NCBI GenBank assembly: GCA_964596165.1
Contig: CAZQTW010000040.1
Coordinates: 1-60,588 of the forward strand
Direction: 5' to 3'
DNA from: CAYUQT01 sp964596165
Lineage (GTDB): Bacteria > Planctomycetota > Phycisphaerae > UBA1845 > JAFGLZ01
Length of the DNA stretch: 60,588 nt
Positions within the stretch are counted from its first letter, which is position 1; each line of letters starts with the position of its first letter. Made by a program: the position numbers and the translations under genes. Shown here piece by piece: positions 49,384 through 58,832 of the stretch. A model generated the notes under the pieces. The model was not told the DNA's origin and ran no database searches. It saw nothing but the letters and a program-made list of their open reading frames with translations.

Positions 49384-50988
49384 CTAATTACTCTCCTCAC
49401 TAACGGGTAACGTGAAGCGAAAGGTCATACCCCGATCGACGTTTCGTTCGGCCCACAAACGCCCACCATGACTCTCGACAATCGACCGGCCGATGGTCAG
49501 CCCCAGACCCATGCCATGGGGCCTCGTGGTGTAAAACGCCTCGAATACCTTTGGTATCTCCTTCTCGGCTATGCCGTGGCCCGAATCGCAAACCGCAACT
49601 TCCACCCAATCCGATCCTCGACGCGCCGTCCTGACAATCAGTGCGTTTCGTGTCGATGTCACATCCTTCATTGCTTCGAGGCCGTTTCGGATGAGATTCA
49701 AGGCGACCTGTTCGATCTGGATCGGATCCACCAATATGCGGGGCAGGTCGTCGGCCAACTCCAGCTTGACCGTCAGGGCAGGGCTTCGGACCTCCGGCAT
49801 CAGGAGCTTAACCGCCTCGCGAATGACCTCGTTGAGGTCGGATTCCGTTCTCTGGGGCCCGCCCTTGTGCACGAACCCTCTGATGCGTCTGATGATTTGG
49901 CCCGCGCGTTCGGCCTGCGCGGCAATGAGCTTCATGACCTCTCCGGCTTCCGCCGTGTCTGCTTTCTTCGTGCCGATGCTCCTGGAACACCCTTCCGCAT
50001 AGTTCAGGATGGCACAGAACGGCTGATTTAGTTCGTGAGCAAGTTCCGCCACCATTTCGCCCATCGTACTGAGTCGCAGGACCCTGGCCAGCTCGGCTTC
50101 GTGTTCGCGGGCTTGCTTCTCAGCCTCTTTGCGATCGGTAATGTCCTTCACGAAGGCGGCCAATCGAACAGGCCGGCCATCATCATCCCTGATGGCGCAC
50201 CCGGTGACTGACACGGGAAAACGCCTTCCACTCTTCGATACGCACTCCTTCTCCAGTACGGCCGTCTTGCCCTTCAATACTTCCGCCGAGATGAAGCGGT
50301 CTTCCGGCGCATGGTACTCGGAGGGTGTGATGTCCCGGAAGTTCATTCGGCGCAGCTCCGCCAAGTTATAGCCCACCATCTGCTCATACGCCTTGTTCGC
50401 GTCCAAGTACTTGCCGTCCAAGGTGCAGATCGAGATGCCGTCGGGACAGGACTCGAACAACGATCTGTAGTGTTCTTCGCTCTCGCGAATGCTCTCCTGG
50501 GTTCGTTTGCGTTCAGTGATGTCGCGTATGACGGAGAGCACACAGCGTTTTCGCCCGATAGTTGCCGACTTGAGATTCACCTCCAGCCAGATCGGCCGAC
50601 CGTCCTTTGCATTTGCCGGCCACTCGAAGGACTGGGGTTGGCCCTTGAGGGCCTTCACGATCTTTTCGCGCATCCGCTCGAACGTGTACGGGGGCGGGGC
50701 TGATATCAACTTGCCCATGCCCTCTCGCATCAATTCCTCAAGCCGGTAACCGCCCAACTTCGCCGTTTTGCAGACACCCTCCTCAATCTCACCTGTTCTC
50801 CCGTCGTGGATCAGGATCACATCATTGAGGGCGCTAAGGATCGCACAATACTTGGCCTCCGCTGCGCGAACCGACTTCTCATGGCTCTTGCATAGACGGA
50901 GTTCCCGTTCGAGCTCTCGAACGCGGGCTCGAAGTAGCCGTCCCTTATCCACACGCCTGATCTTTGCACTCCCCGGCTTCTTCATCAA
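49384..50988 (-). CDS. PAS-domain sensor histidine kinase (FixL-like)
   Basis: A 534-aa soluble kinase with no membrane helix. Two PAS domains are visible (about 45-160 and 170-300, the second with a PAC motif), separated from the HisKA domain whose H-box is ELAHELNQP near residue 317. The ATPase has the N-box LNLIRNGLEAM and the glycine-rich GHGIAEKEIP and GMGLGLTIGRSI. A short coiled region opens the protein. It resembles FixL/TodS-type kinases that sense redox or ligands inside the cell. The PAS domains lack an obvious haem histidine. A promoter candidate lies at 51057-51085. Confidence 0.92.
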   Translation of the reverse strand: MMKKPGSAKIRRVDKGRLLRARVRELERELRLCKSHEKSVRAAEAKYCAILSALNDVILIHDGRTGEIEEGVCKTAKLGGYRLEELMREGMGKLISAPPPYTFERMREKIVKALKGQPQSFEWPANAKDGRPIWLEVNLKSATIGRKRCVLSVIRDITERKRTQESIRESEEHYRSLFESCPDGISICTLDGKYLDANKAYEQMVGYNLAELRRMNFRDITPSEYHAPEDRFISAEVLKGKTAVLEKECVSKSGRRFPVSVTGCAIRDDDGRPVRLAAFVKDITDRKEAEKQAREHEAELARVLRLSTMGEMVAELAHELNQPFCAILNYAEGCSRSIGTKKADTAEAGEVMKLIAAQAERAGQIIRRIRGFVHKGGPQRTESDLNEVIREAVKLLMPEVRSPALTVKLELADDLPRILVDPIQIEQVALNLIRNGLEAMKDVTSTRNALIVRTARRGSDWVEVAVCDSGHGIAEKEIPKVFEAFYTTRPHGMGLGLTIGRSIVESHGGRLWAERNVDRGMTFRFTLPVSEESN

Positions 50989-51056
50989 CGGTTCCCTGCC
51001 GGGTTCGGACTCGCCAGCAGACAGGACGCCTTGCCGATCTGAGTAATACTACCTAG

Positions 51057-51085
51057 ACCCTAGCACGGTATAACCCATTAGTCAA
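51057..51085 (-). promoter_or_regulatory. Candidate promoter of the kinase/regulator pair
   Basis: TTGACT (51080-51085) and TAGGGT (51057-51062) on the minus strand are 17 bp apart. The -35 is 5/6 but the -10 is weak. It overlaps the divergent region shared with the promoter at 51138. Confidence 0.35.
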
Positions 51086-51137
51086 GGCTAACTTGGAGTG
51101 GTGTTGTTTTTGCGATTTTGAAAGCACGCGCCAAGGG

Positions 51138-51166
51138 TTGACAACCCGGCAGACCTGGGGGATATT
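51138..51166 (+). promoter_or_regulatory. Promoter for the membrane protein/FtsH genes
   Basis: A perfect TTGACA (51138-51143) and GATATT (51161-51166), 17 bp apart. The start would be near 51173, giving an 89-nt leader to ATG 51262, which has GAGGG 6 nt upstream. Confidence 0.55.
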
Positions 51167-51261
51167 CACCTTGCGCACGGCCATGCTGAATGGGGCGCGG
51201 GCGTTGAGGGGCTGCCGATTGGCAAGTGGCCGGTGGCGGTTATTGTGCGTGAGGGTCGGAC

Positions 51262-52044
51262 ATGACGGATACACAGGAATCAAAGGGACAAGTCGATCAA
51301 CCATCGCAGGCACCGGTAGAGCAGGAGGAAGAGAGCGCTTGGCCCAGTTGGCTAAGCTGGGTTCTGGTAATCGCGGCCGGTGTTTTCGGGGGCTATCTGC
51401 TGGGCGCTAAGGGCGGCGGGAGTCAGGGGGCGGGCGTCTCGCAAGCGATGATGGAACGACGTCTCAGAGAACAAATCGATCTTCTCAAGGCCCAACAGGT
51501 CATGGCATTGGAGATGGGGCAGCGGGTAAATGATGACCGCATGCGGGCGTTCTACCGAGAGGTCATCCGGACCGGTCTGTTTCGAGACGGGTTGGAAGAG
51601 GCCTTTGCCGAACTGGGCGGAAAGCTGAAATCCGTCAATGACCTTCTCAGTACCCCCTCAACCACCAAGCCGGAGGACCGTATTGGGCAGGCGGCGGCGC
51701 GGCTCAAGGAGATACAATCCGGCCTGGGTCAGCTTGCGGAGAAGTATGGGAAGCACAGCGAGGCCCTGAAGCGGGTCGGCGAAATCGGTAGTACTGATCA
51801 AAACATTCTCGCGCTCTCCAAGCAGATCGCCTACCTGTATTATGACCGCACCAAACAGCTCATGAGGGAGTTCTCGACGGAGACTCAGGACGCGATGCGT
51901 CAGGCTGCCCTGCGGCAAGCGGGCTTCTGTCGGGCGATGACCGCTCAACTCGATCCCAAGATGGCCGCCGAGCTCGACAAGCAGTTCCCACAGCTTGCCG
52001 CGCAATCCGGCACGGCCTCTACCACGGCTCCGGCAGGCCAATAG
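51262..52044 (+). CDS. Single-pass membrane protein with long helical cytosolic or periplasmic domain
   Basis: A 260-aa protein. An acidic N-terminus is followed by one membrane helix (about 30-48, LSWVLVIAAGVFGGYLLGAK), then a helical region rich in Glu/Lys/Arg/Gln (MERRLREQIDLLKAQQ, LREIQSGLGQLAEK). No known family was recognised. It ends 223 nt before ftsH and may be co-transcribed. A function in FtsH control is only a guess. Confidence 0.6.
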   Translation: MTDTQESKGQVDQPSQAPVEQEEESAWPSWLSWVLVIAAGVFGGYLLGAKGGGSQGAGVSQAMMERRLREQIDLLKAQQVMALEMGQRVNDDRMRAFYREVIRTGLFRDGLEEAFAELGGKLKSVNDLLSTPSTTKPEDRIGQAAARLKEIQSGLGQLAEKYGKHSEALKRVGEIGSTDQNILALSKQIAYLYYDRTKQLMREFSTETQDAMRQAALRQAGFCRAMTAQLDPKMAAELDKQFPQLAAQSGTASTTAPAGQ

Positions 52045-52267
52045 GACACGTTGGGAGGCGGTTGCCGGGACACACGGAGCGAGCCGGGAACGGTCCGATT
52101 CTTCCCCGGATGCATTTCGGCACGAGGGCGGGAATCTCGGTACCTTCGTGCGGTCGGCACTCTTCTCGAAACGGGTGCTGTCTTTCAAGCAGATCCCATC
52201 GGCGGTAAGCTCAGGGGGCGTTGGGGGCGATCCGATCTGCCCGCAACGCGGCGCCGGAGGCGATCGA

Positions 52268-54250
52268 ATGAACGACCCTACACCGAAGCAGAAGCCCAAG
52301 AAGCCCTTCCTCAACCTCCCACCGCGGTGGCGACTGGCCCTTCCGTATGTGGTTCTGGCTCTTCTGTTGCTGTGGACATGGCAGGAGGCTCTGCAACAGA
52401 TAACCGTCCGACCCATTGACTACAGCGAATTCAAGGAACGTCTTGCCCGCGGTGAAATTGCCGAGTGTGCTATTGGGGAGACGGACATCGAAGGCAAGAT
52501 TATTCCGAAGTCTCCCGGCGTGTCGGAAACGCAATCCACGACGAGGGAGGCTCAGGGCAAAGGGGCGACGACCCGGCCCGACAAGGCTAAGCCTTTCATG
52601 TTTCGCACGATTCGCGTGGAGGACCCCAAGCTGGTCGAGGAGCTCCAGCGTGCGAAGGTGAGGTTCGTGGGCGTACGGCCCAGTTTTCTCTCTCAGTTCC
52701 TGTGGGCGTGGGTTTTGCCGATCGGGGCCATGGTGCTGTTGTGGATGTTCATCAGCCGGCGGATGGGCGCCGCGGGTGAATCCGTTCTGAGCTTCGGCAA
52801 GAGCAAGGCCAAGCTCGTCGCCGACAAGGACACAGGAGTGACATTCGGAGACGTTGCCGGTTGTGATGAAGCGAAGGCCGAGCTGAAAGAGATCGTCGAC
52901 TTCCTGCAGAATCCGGATCGCTACAAATCACTGGGCGCCAAGATCCCCAAGGGCGCGCTCCTCGTCGGCCCCCCCGGCACCGGAAAGACGCTGCTGGCTC
53001 GCGCGGTTGCCGGCGAGGCGAAGGTACCTTTTTTCTCCATGAGCGGCAGCGATTTCGTCGAGATGTTCGTTGGGGTGGGCGCCGCTCGCGTGCGCGACCT
53101 GTTTCAGCAGGCCAAGAACCAGGCGCCGTGCATCGTATTCATCGACGAGATTGACGCCATCGGACGTTCCCGCGGTGTGCACATCGGCATGGTCAACGAC
53201 GAACGAGAGCAGACACTGAATCAACTGTTGGCCGAGATGGACGGGTTTGAGGCGAACGCCGGTGTGATCATTCTTGCGGCCACGAACCGCCCGGAAGTGC
53301 TCGATCGGGCACTCTTGCGGCCGGGTCGTTTCGATCGGCAGGTGTTGGTGGATGCTCCGGATCTGGAAGGGCGCGTGGCTATTCTGAACGTGCATGCCCG
53401 GGACAAACGGCTTGCGTCGGACATCGACCTGCGGAGAATCGCACAATCGACGCCGGGCTTTTCGGGCGCCGACCTGGCAAACGCGATGAACGAGGCCGCC
53501 CTTCTGGCAGCCCGACGGGGCGCCGATTGCATAGCACAGAAGGACCTCGAGGAGGCCGTCGAGAAGGTCGTGGCCGGCCCCGAACGAAAGAGCCGGCGCC
53601 TGAACGATCAGGAGAAGAAACAGGTCGCCTATCACGAGGTGGGACACGCGCTGGTGGCTGCCTACAGCGCGCATGCGGACCCGGTGCACAAGATCAGCAT
53701 TGTCCCCCGAGGTCGAGCCGCCCTGGGCTACACCATGCAACTTCCGACCGACGACCAGTTCTTGATGAGCCGCTCGGAGCTGCTGGATCGGATCAAAGGC
53801 CTGCTCGGCGGGCGCGTGGCCGAGGAGCTCGTGTTCGGCGATGTGACCACGGGTGCGGAGAACGACCTCGAACGAGCCACGACTCTGGCCCGTCAGATGG
53901 TGTGCATGTTCGGCATGGGGAGCGCGATCGGCCTGATGCATTGCGGTCAACGGCAGGGCGGGGCATTTCTCGCCGCGCCCGACGCGGGGCTGATCCAGCG
54001 CGACTGCAGCGAGCAGACGGCACGCCAGATCGACGAGGAGGTCAAGCAGATATTGGACGGGGCCTACAACGAAACCAAGTCGCTACTGGCCGAACATCGC
54101 GAGGAGCTGACGCGGATCGCGGAGGAGTTGCTCCGTCGGGAGACATTGGATCGAGAGGCATTTGAGAAGATGCTGAAGGGACCGCGGCCCGCACCGGTTC
54201 TTCCCATGGCCAGGCCGGTCGTTTCCGATGCTCGCCCAAGTGCCGAGTGA
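52268..54250 (+). CDS. ftsH: ATP-dependent zinc metalloprotease FtsH
   Basis: A 660-aa AAA+ membrane protease. ATG 52268 has GGAGG 7 nt upstream; the longer open frame from 51995 is excluded. Two membrane helices (about 22-40 and 145-165) flank a periplasmic domain. The AAA domain has Walker A GPPGTGKT near 236-243, Walker B IVFIDEIDAIGR and the SRH LRPGRFDRQV. The zinc site is H456-E-V-G-H460 with the distal glutamate region NDLERATTLARQM. It degrades membrane and short-lived proteins. The C-terminus is short. Confidence 0.97.
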   Translation: MNDPTPKQKPKKPFLNLPPRWRLALPYVVLALLLLWTWQEALQQITVRPIDYSEFKERLARGEIAECAIGETDIEGKIIPKSPGVSETQSTTREAQGKGATTRPDKAKPFMFRTIRVEDPKLVEELQRAKVRFVGVRPSFLSQFLWAWVLPIGAMVLLWMFISRRMGAAGESVLSFGKSKAKLVADKDTGVTFGDVAGCDEAKAELKEIVDFLQNPDRYKSLGAKIPKGALLVGPPGTGKTLLARAVAGEAKVPFFSMSGSDFVEMFVGVGAARVRDLFQQAKNQAPCIVFIDEIDAIGRSRGVHIGMVNDEREQTLNQLLAEMDGFEANAGVIILAATNRPEVLDRALLRPGRFDRQVLVDAPDLEGRVAILNVHARDKRLASDIDLRRIAQSTPGFSGADLANAMNEAALLAARRGADCIAQKDLEEAVEKVVAGPERKSRRLNDQEKKQVAYHEVGHALVAAYSAHADPVHKISIVPRGRAALGYTMQLPTDDQFLMSRSELLDRIKGLLGGRVAEELVFGDVTTGAENDLERATTLARQMVCMFGMGSAIGLMHCGQRQGGAFLAAPDAGLIQRDCSEQTARQIDEEVKQILDGAYNETKSLLAEHREELTRIAEELLRRETLDREAFEKMLKGPRPAPVLPMARPVVSDARPSAE

Positions 54251-54311
54251 GTAAAGGGGCAATCGCCCTCCGCAATGCGCGGCCCCTCAAAGCAAGAGCT
54301 CGGAGTAAACG

Positions 54312-56678
54312 ATGAATCGACCGGCCATGCTTCGCCGGCTGTGCTTGGCAGCGACGCTCTCAGGGGCGGCCACCGAGGTTGACGCCCGAGTCGAACAGAA
54401 GCCGGATGGACCCGCTTCCTCGCGGCCGACCATCACGATGACGGTGAAGCCGGCGTCGACCGGAAGCGGGCTTGTCCGGACGTCGCTCCTGTTCCCGGAG
54501 GGCTTTCTTTGCGAGGGACAGGGACTGGTTGTGGACGACGGCCAACGCCGGGCGCCCGCCGCGGTCCGAGTTCTCACCTGGCATGCGTCCACGTCCGGGC
54601 AGGCCAAGTCGGCGCGCCGGGCCCTGGTCACGTTTCCGTACGCGTTCAGTGAGCCCCGGCCGTTTCGCTTTTCCCTTTCGACGGGCGATCCCGGGCCCGA
54701 GCCCGCGTCCGAGGCCCGGGTGGGCGTCAATGTGACGGGCACGACGATTGCCATTGTCTATCCGAGCGGTCCCCGCATTCGGGCAAGACTGGTCGCACCG
54801 GAAACGACCGTATCGGGCGAGCCCCGGATCGAAGTGGTGGAATCGAACGGGTTCTTCCGATGGCGACGTATCCACACAGCGGACGTGCAGTGGCCGAGGG
54901 TTCTTGAGATCCGGGAGGACGCCTTGGGGACCGTGGTCGTCGTCGCCCATCTCCAGCGAAGACTCGAGGGTGATGGGCGAGCGCCGGATTTCGGGTGGGA
55001 GATTTCGTTTGACGGCACATCGCCCTGGCGATTTCAGCTCGGCGATCGAAACGTGGACTCGGTTTCCGAACCGATCGGCGAGTGGCTCGACGGCAAGGCC
55101 TCCCCGTCCTTGTCGTTCGGCAAGAATGCCTATCGCCTCTATCATCCAACCGCCGTGCTGAAGCGGAAAGGGCGCATCCAGATCCGCCGGGACGGGGATG
55201 TCGGCGTTGTTTACCGCTACCTCCGATGCGCGGAGGCCGAGAAGGTGCCGATGCAGGAGATGAGCTGGCAGCGAGCCGAGTTCGTGGTGGGACCGATTGC
55301 TGCGGCTCCGCTGACCCCCACGTTTGCGTACCCGCACGAGATGGAACTCGATCGACGACTCGCGAACAGGCTTCACGGAATGGCCGAATCGCCGGATGTC
55401 AGCGGCGAGCCTGAACTGGCTTCGCTCGTGAAGTACCACCGAGAGGCCATCGTTCGCAGCATGGCCCACGGCGACGATTGGGGTAACGTGACGGCCTACT
55501 CGGACGACGCAAGGACGGGCGCCGTATTCGGGATGAACCGCTTGAACCATTGCCCGCCGATCTTCGAGCCGGCCATAAGGGCCAACGACGCGGGCTTGCG
55601 AGAGGTTGCCTTGCTTTGGTGCGACAACTTCCACGACCAGTCGATCTGGTGGGGTGAAAACCGGACGGGCGGAACGCGGTATCCCAATGTGATCGCGACG
55701 GGCCAAGCGCCGCCGGACAACGATCAGTCATACATGTGGCGGTCGAACGACGCCGTTGATTTCTGCACGAAGGGTTATGACTCTTTTTTCATGGCCTTTG
55801 AGGAGACGGGCGATCCGCGGATGCTCGAGGCGCTGGAGGCGCAGGTCCGCTACGCCGCCGAGAACGTGCACGCCGACCGAGGCGAATGCCGAAACGTCGG
55901 CGATGTGCGCGATTTCGTTCGGCTGTACGCATTCACGGGTGAGCGTCGATATCTCGACCAGGCTTTGCGGCTGTTCCGTGAGCTCCGGACGAAGCTCTCG
56001 ACCGGCGATCTCTTCAGTCAGAGCGGCAAGCCCATCGAGCCCCATCCGCCGTTCATCAACGACGACGAAACCGGCTACCGTCACCCGTTTGCCAAGCCGT
56101 ACATCGTCGGATACGCCCTGGCCGGCTTGCCGCTGTTGGCGCGTCACGCGCCCGACGAGCCCAAGCTCCGCGACGTCATACGCGCCGTCGCCGACTTTCT
56201 CGCCGACAGCCAGGATCCGCTCGGTGGCTGGCGATATCCGCACCCGCGCTCGGCCAATCTGCCGATCAGCATGGGGATGGAGAACGCCTGGCATCTCGTT
56301 CAGGCGGATCGCCTGTTGGGGCCGGACCCCAAACACCTTGATGCGATCGAACGTGTGCTTCGGCAGCGCATTCACGGCCGTCTGAAGACAGGACGGGTAT
56401 TCAGCAGCCTGACGCCGTGGGAGCTGGCCACGGGAAAGGTGAAGAGCCCTCACCTGTTGGCGGCGCTCTACCAGTCTCCCGCAGACCGCGATTCCGCAAG
56501 AGACTACACGGAAGGCCGGCCCGAGTTCGGATACTGCACGCCGGAGGGCCTGGTGTACTTCGAGGAGGTGCTCGGCTTCTATTTGAAGCACCGCCCGGCC
56601 TCGGCGTTGATGAGGCCGCCGAAGGGCGATGAGCCGTTGGGCAAGGTCTTGAGTCGCGTCCCGGGGGCAAAGAAATGA
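54312..56678 (+). CDS. Exported alpha/alpha-toroid protein, possible polysaccharide lyase or glycosidase
   Basis: A 788-aa protein with GGAG 7 nt before ATG 54312 and a signal peptide at 1-25. Residues about 40-300 look like beta-sandwich (an N-terminal domain of the kind found on some polysaccharide lyases); 330-770 are helical with repeats typical of an (alpha/alpha) toroid (DPRMLEALEAQVRYAAENV, YIVGYALAGLPLLARHAPD, DSQDPLGGWRYPHP). Aromatic and acidic residues are plentiful but no family signature could be assigned. The gene overlaps the next by ATGA. Confidence 0.6.
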   Translation: MNRPAMLRRLCLAATLSGAATEVDARVEQKPDGPASSRPTITMTVKPASTGSGLVRTSLLFPEGFLCEGQGLVVDDGQRRAPAAVRVLTWHASTSGQAKSARRALVTFPYAFSEPRPFRFSLSTGDPGPEPASEARVGVNVTGTTIAIVYPSGPRIRARLVAPETTVSGEPRIEVVESNGFFRWRRIHTADVQWPRVLEIREDALGTVVVVAHLQRRLEGDGRAPDFGWEISFDGTSPWRFQLGDRNVDSVSEPIGEWLDGKASPSLSFGKNAYRLYHPTAVLKRKGRIQIRRDGDVGVVYRYLRCAEAEKVPMQEMSWQRAEFVVGPIAAAPLTPTFAYPHEMELDRRLANRLHGMAESPDVSGEPELASLVKYHREAIVRSMAHGDDWGNVTAYSDDARTGAVFGMNRLNHCPPIFEPAIRANDAGLREVALLWCDNFHDQSIWWGENRTGGTRYPNVIATGQAPPDNDQSYMWRSNDAVDFCTKGYDSFFMAFEETGDPRMLEALEAQVRYAAENVHADRGECRNVGDVRDFVRLYAFTGERRYLDQALRLFRELRTKLSTGDLFSQSGKPIEPHPPFINDDETGYRHPFAKPYIVGYALAGLPLLARHAPDEPKLRDVIRAVADFLADSQDPLGGWRYPHPRSANLPISMGMENAWHLVQADRLLGPDPKHLDAIERVLRQRIHGRLKTGRVFSSLTPWELATGKVKSPHLLAALYQSPADRDSARDYTEGRPEFGYCTPEGLVYFEEVLGFYLKHRPASALMRPPKGDEPLGKVLSRVPGAKK

Positions 56679-57667
56679 CCACCAACGGTATCGTGCTCGA
56701 ATATGGGCTGTCCGTGGTGATTGTGGCATCGCTGGGGGCCGGACCTTCGGACCTGTTCGCCTTGGATCATGTGGAATCCAAGGTGATCTGCGCGGCTCGG
56801 AATCCGGAGCCTCAATCGCTTCCGTCGCTTGAGGTCCGTCAGGAAGACAAGCTGATCCTGGTGTCGGCAACGTTTCCGAAAGTGCCGGATTTCACGTGCG
56901 ATTCATGGTGTTATGAGAGCGCCGTGGATTTCATCGGCGCCCGGTCGCTCGACGGCGGCCGGCTCGAGCTTCGTCATCGCGTTCGCGATCAGCGACGCGT
57001 CGTCCTGACGACCGTCGTGACGCCGGAACCCGATGCCGTCGAGTTCGCCGCGCGGGCCGGCGTCGATCCGCAGATCGGGGGCAACCTGCCCGATGCCCTG
57101 CTTGTGCCCAACCTCTGCTGGCAACTCCGCCGGGCAAAGGACTTCGCGAGCAAGCCGGACCCCTATCCCGAGTTCGTCAAACGGTGCTTCATCTTCACAG
57201 ATCAGGGGCGGACGTTTCTCGATCGCACGGTCCGCAAGAAGATCCCCTGCCGAGCGGCCGATGATCGGTACAACAATCCGCCTTGGGTGCAAATGTATGT
57301 GGGCAGATGGCAGGAGATCCCGAAGGTAGGTCCGACTTCGTGGGCCGACTACAGCAGCGACCGCTATGTGGCCACCGTGATCGGGACGGTTTCGCGGGAC
57401 GGGACGTACCTGGCCGCGTTGGCGAATGACTCGGCGCCGATGATGGCGCAGGCGTGGCATGATTGCATGCACAATAATCCGCTGTGGCTGCCGGCAGGTG
57501 CTCCGCCCGCCGACCAGTCGTGGCGACTCAAGTTCTACGTCATGAAGAACGACCCCGAGGCGTTGCTGAAGCGGGTCCGGCGGGATTTCCCCGCGGCGGT
57601 CCATTCCGCTCCGCAAGAGGGTCGGTCCAGCCTTTGGGCGCCCGCGTCATTCCGCCCTGACCATTAG
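56675..57667 (+). CDS. Secreted protein of unknown function, coupled to the toroid protein
   Basis: A 330-aa protein whose ATG overlaps the stop of the toroid gene (ATGA). An N-terminal hydrophobic stretch (about 8-28) is a weak signal. A metal- or ligand-type region has FTCDSWCYESAVDFIGARS and the C-terminus QAWHDCMHNNPLWLPAG with many Trp/His residues, suggestive of a beta-rich glycan-binding or lyase-accessory domain. No family was recognised. Its last bases overlap tail-to-tail with the small gene on the opposite strand. Confidence 0.55.
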   Translation: MTTNGIVLEYGLSVVIVASLGAGPSDLFALDHVESKVICAARNPEPQSLPSLEVRQEDKLILVSATFPKVPDFTCDSWCYESAVDFIGARSLDGGRLELRHRVRDQRRVVLTTVVTPEPDAVEFAARAGVDPQIGGNLPDALLVPNLCWQLRRAKDFASKPDPYPEFVKRCFIFTDQGRTFLDRTVRKKIPCRAADDRYNNPPWVQMYVGRWQEIPKVGPTSWADYSSDRYVATVIGTVSRDGTYLAALANDSAPMMAQAWHDCMHNNPLWLPAGAPPADQSWRLKFYVMKNDPEALLKRVRRDFPAAVHSAPQEGRSSLWAPASFRPDH

Positions 57668-57789
57668 ATCATATCGGCGGGGAAACAGAACGGATGGACC
57701 CCGATGCCGACGACGCCCAGGGCGAGGGCGACCGGACGGTAGTAACGCGAGACTACCTTCATTAAACGTGTTTTCGAATCCGCGGACAT
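57664..57789 (-). CDS. 41-aa small membrane protein with strong ribosome binding site
   Basis: ATG 57789 is preceded by GAGGAGG at 7 nt, one of the strongest sites in the window. The protein is MSADSKTRLMKVVSRYYRPV followed by a single hydrophobic helix and FCFPADMI. The stop overlaps the end of the opposing gene by 4 nt. Topology: basic N-terminus, one membrane span, short outside tail. It sits upstream of the secreted cluster and could be a regulator or a peptide toxin; no partner is visible. Confidence 0.65.
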   Translation of the reverse strand: MSADSKTRLMKVVSRYYRPVALALGVVGIGVHPFCFPADMI

Positions 57790-57852
57790 CGTGCGACCTC
57801 CTCATTCGAATCATCTCTTGTGCGCTCAGCAAGCCCCGACGCTCAAGATGAA

Positions 57853-58827
57853 CTACTGAACTTGGCTGGCCGCTTGCTTGGCCGCGTCGTAGTACTGGCG
57901 CCAGAGGGGCCCCTCGGACCAGAGAGGGGCAACGTAGTGTGGGATGCCCATGAAGTCATATACATACCCACCATACACCGTGATTAGGTCTTGATTGTAC
58001 GTCGCTCGATCGAAATGGAATAACTTCTGCCAAGACATGGAAAGTTCTGCGACCCTGTTCTGGCCAACTACCGCTCGCGAGTCCGGTATCAAGGCCTTCA
58101 AATCGGCCGTGTCGAAGTCGATCGTCTGTTGCTTCTTTCGCATGGCCTTCATCGCCAGGCACAGCAAGCCGTCCGTGTCAGCGTCTCCCACAGAGGTGTC
58201 CATCATGGCGGCGTAGTTCACCGGCGTACTGGGAAAGCCTACGGGGGCGCCACTGCCCTCGACAAACGCGAGTGCCGGATTACCACCATAACAGATGTCA
58301 ACATACGCGACGCTTTCGACCGCCTCCTCAAGCAACCTGTGTGTTACCCAGCGGGACAGATAGATGAAGGACTCGGCGCAAGGAAATAGATCCCAGTGGG
58401 TGTGCTTGCCGCCGACGCCGCCTTGATCCTCGGCATTGTGACCAGCAAAGCCCTTTCGAAAATCCTCCCACTTTGGCATTACTCGGTGCGCCGGCAGAAG
58501 CTTCTGGATCAGTATTCGCATGTGTTCCGCAGGGTTGTTGTCCTGAAACTGCGCACCGAAGCTGTAGTACCACGGACGCTGGAAGTAGGCCCAGTCCGTG
58601 CGAGGTAGGATGTGGGTCCAACAGAACTCGTCCGTGATACCGAACGTCTCCCAGCCGAAATGTTTTGACTCCCATGTATCAGGCGCTTGATGGTACCCCG
58701 GGCTGACGTTGAGCCCTGAATCTACCCCGAGCAGACCGTGTGTGAGCTGCCACCACGCCATGGCAGCGGGCCCCGACAAGGTCAGGGCCACAATCCCGAC
58801 GGCAAGGGTGAAGGTGAACCGCTTCAT
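57853..58827 (-). CDS. Secreted protein, possible zinc-dependent phospholipase C/P1-nuclease-like fold
   Basis: A 324-aa protein with GGGGAGG upstream of ATG 58827 and a signal peptide cut after about residue 24. The mature N-terminus is WWQLTHG, the W-x-x-x-T-H opening seen in zinc-dependent phospholipase C relatives; FCWTHI and the later GHNAEDQGG...HTHWDLFP carry the clustered His/Asp such folds use. This assignment is weak. It starts 5 nt after the HEAT gene stop, so the two are coupled. Confidence 0.6.
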   Translation of the reverse strand: MKRFTFTLAVGIVALTLSGPAAMAWWQLTHGLLGVDSGLNVSPGYHQAPDTWESKHFGWETFGITDEFCWTHILPRTDWAYFQRPWYYSFGAQFQDNNPAEHMRILIQKLLPAHRVMPKWEDFRKGFAGHNAEDQGGVGGKHTHWDLFPCAESFIYLSRWVTHRLLEEAVESVAYVDICYGGNPALAFVEGSGAPVGFPSTPVNYAAMMDTSVGDADTDGLLCLAMKAMRKKQQTIDFDTADLKALIPDSRAVVGQNRVAELSMSWQKLFHFDRATYNQDLITVYGGYVYDFMGIPHYVAPLWSEGPLWRQYYDAAKQAASQVQ

Positions 58828-58832
58828 GTTCG

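Noticed and set aside
51995..52267. 91-codon extension upstream of ftsH
   Set aside because: It overlaps the end of the preceding gene and is not FtsH-like. GGAGG before ATG 52268 fixes the start.
52928..53950. 340-codon minus-strand frame opposite ftsH
   Set aside because: FtsH motifs on the plus strand are unambiguous.
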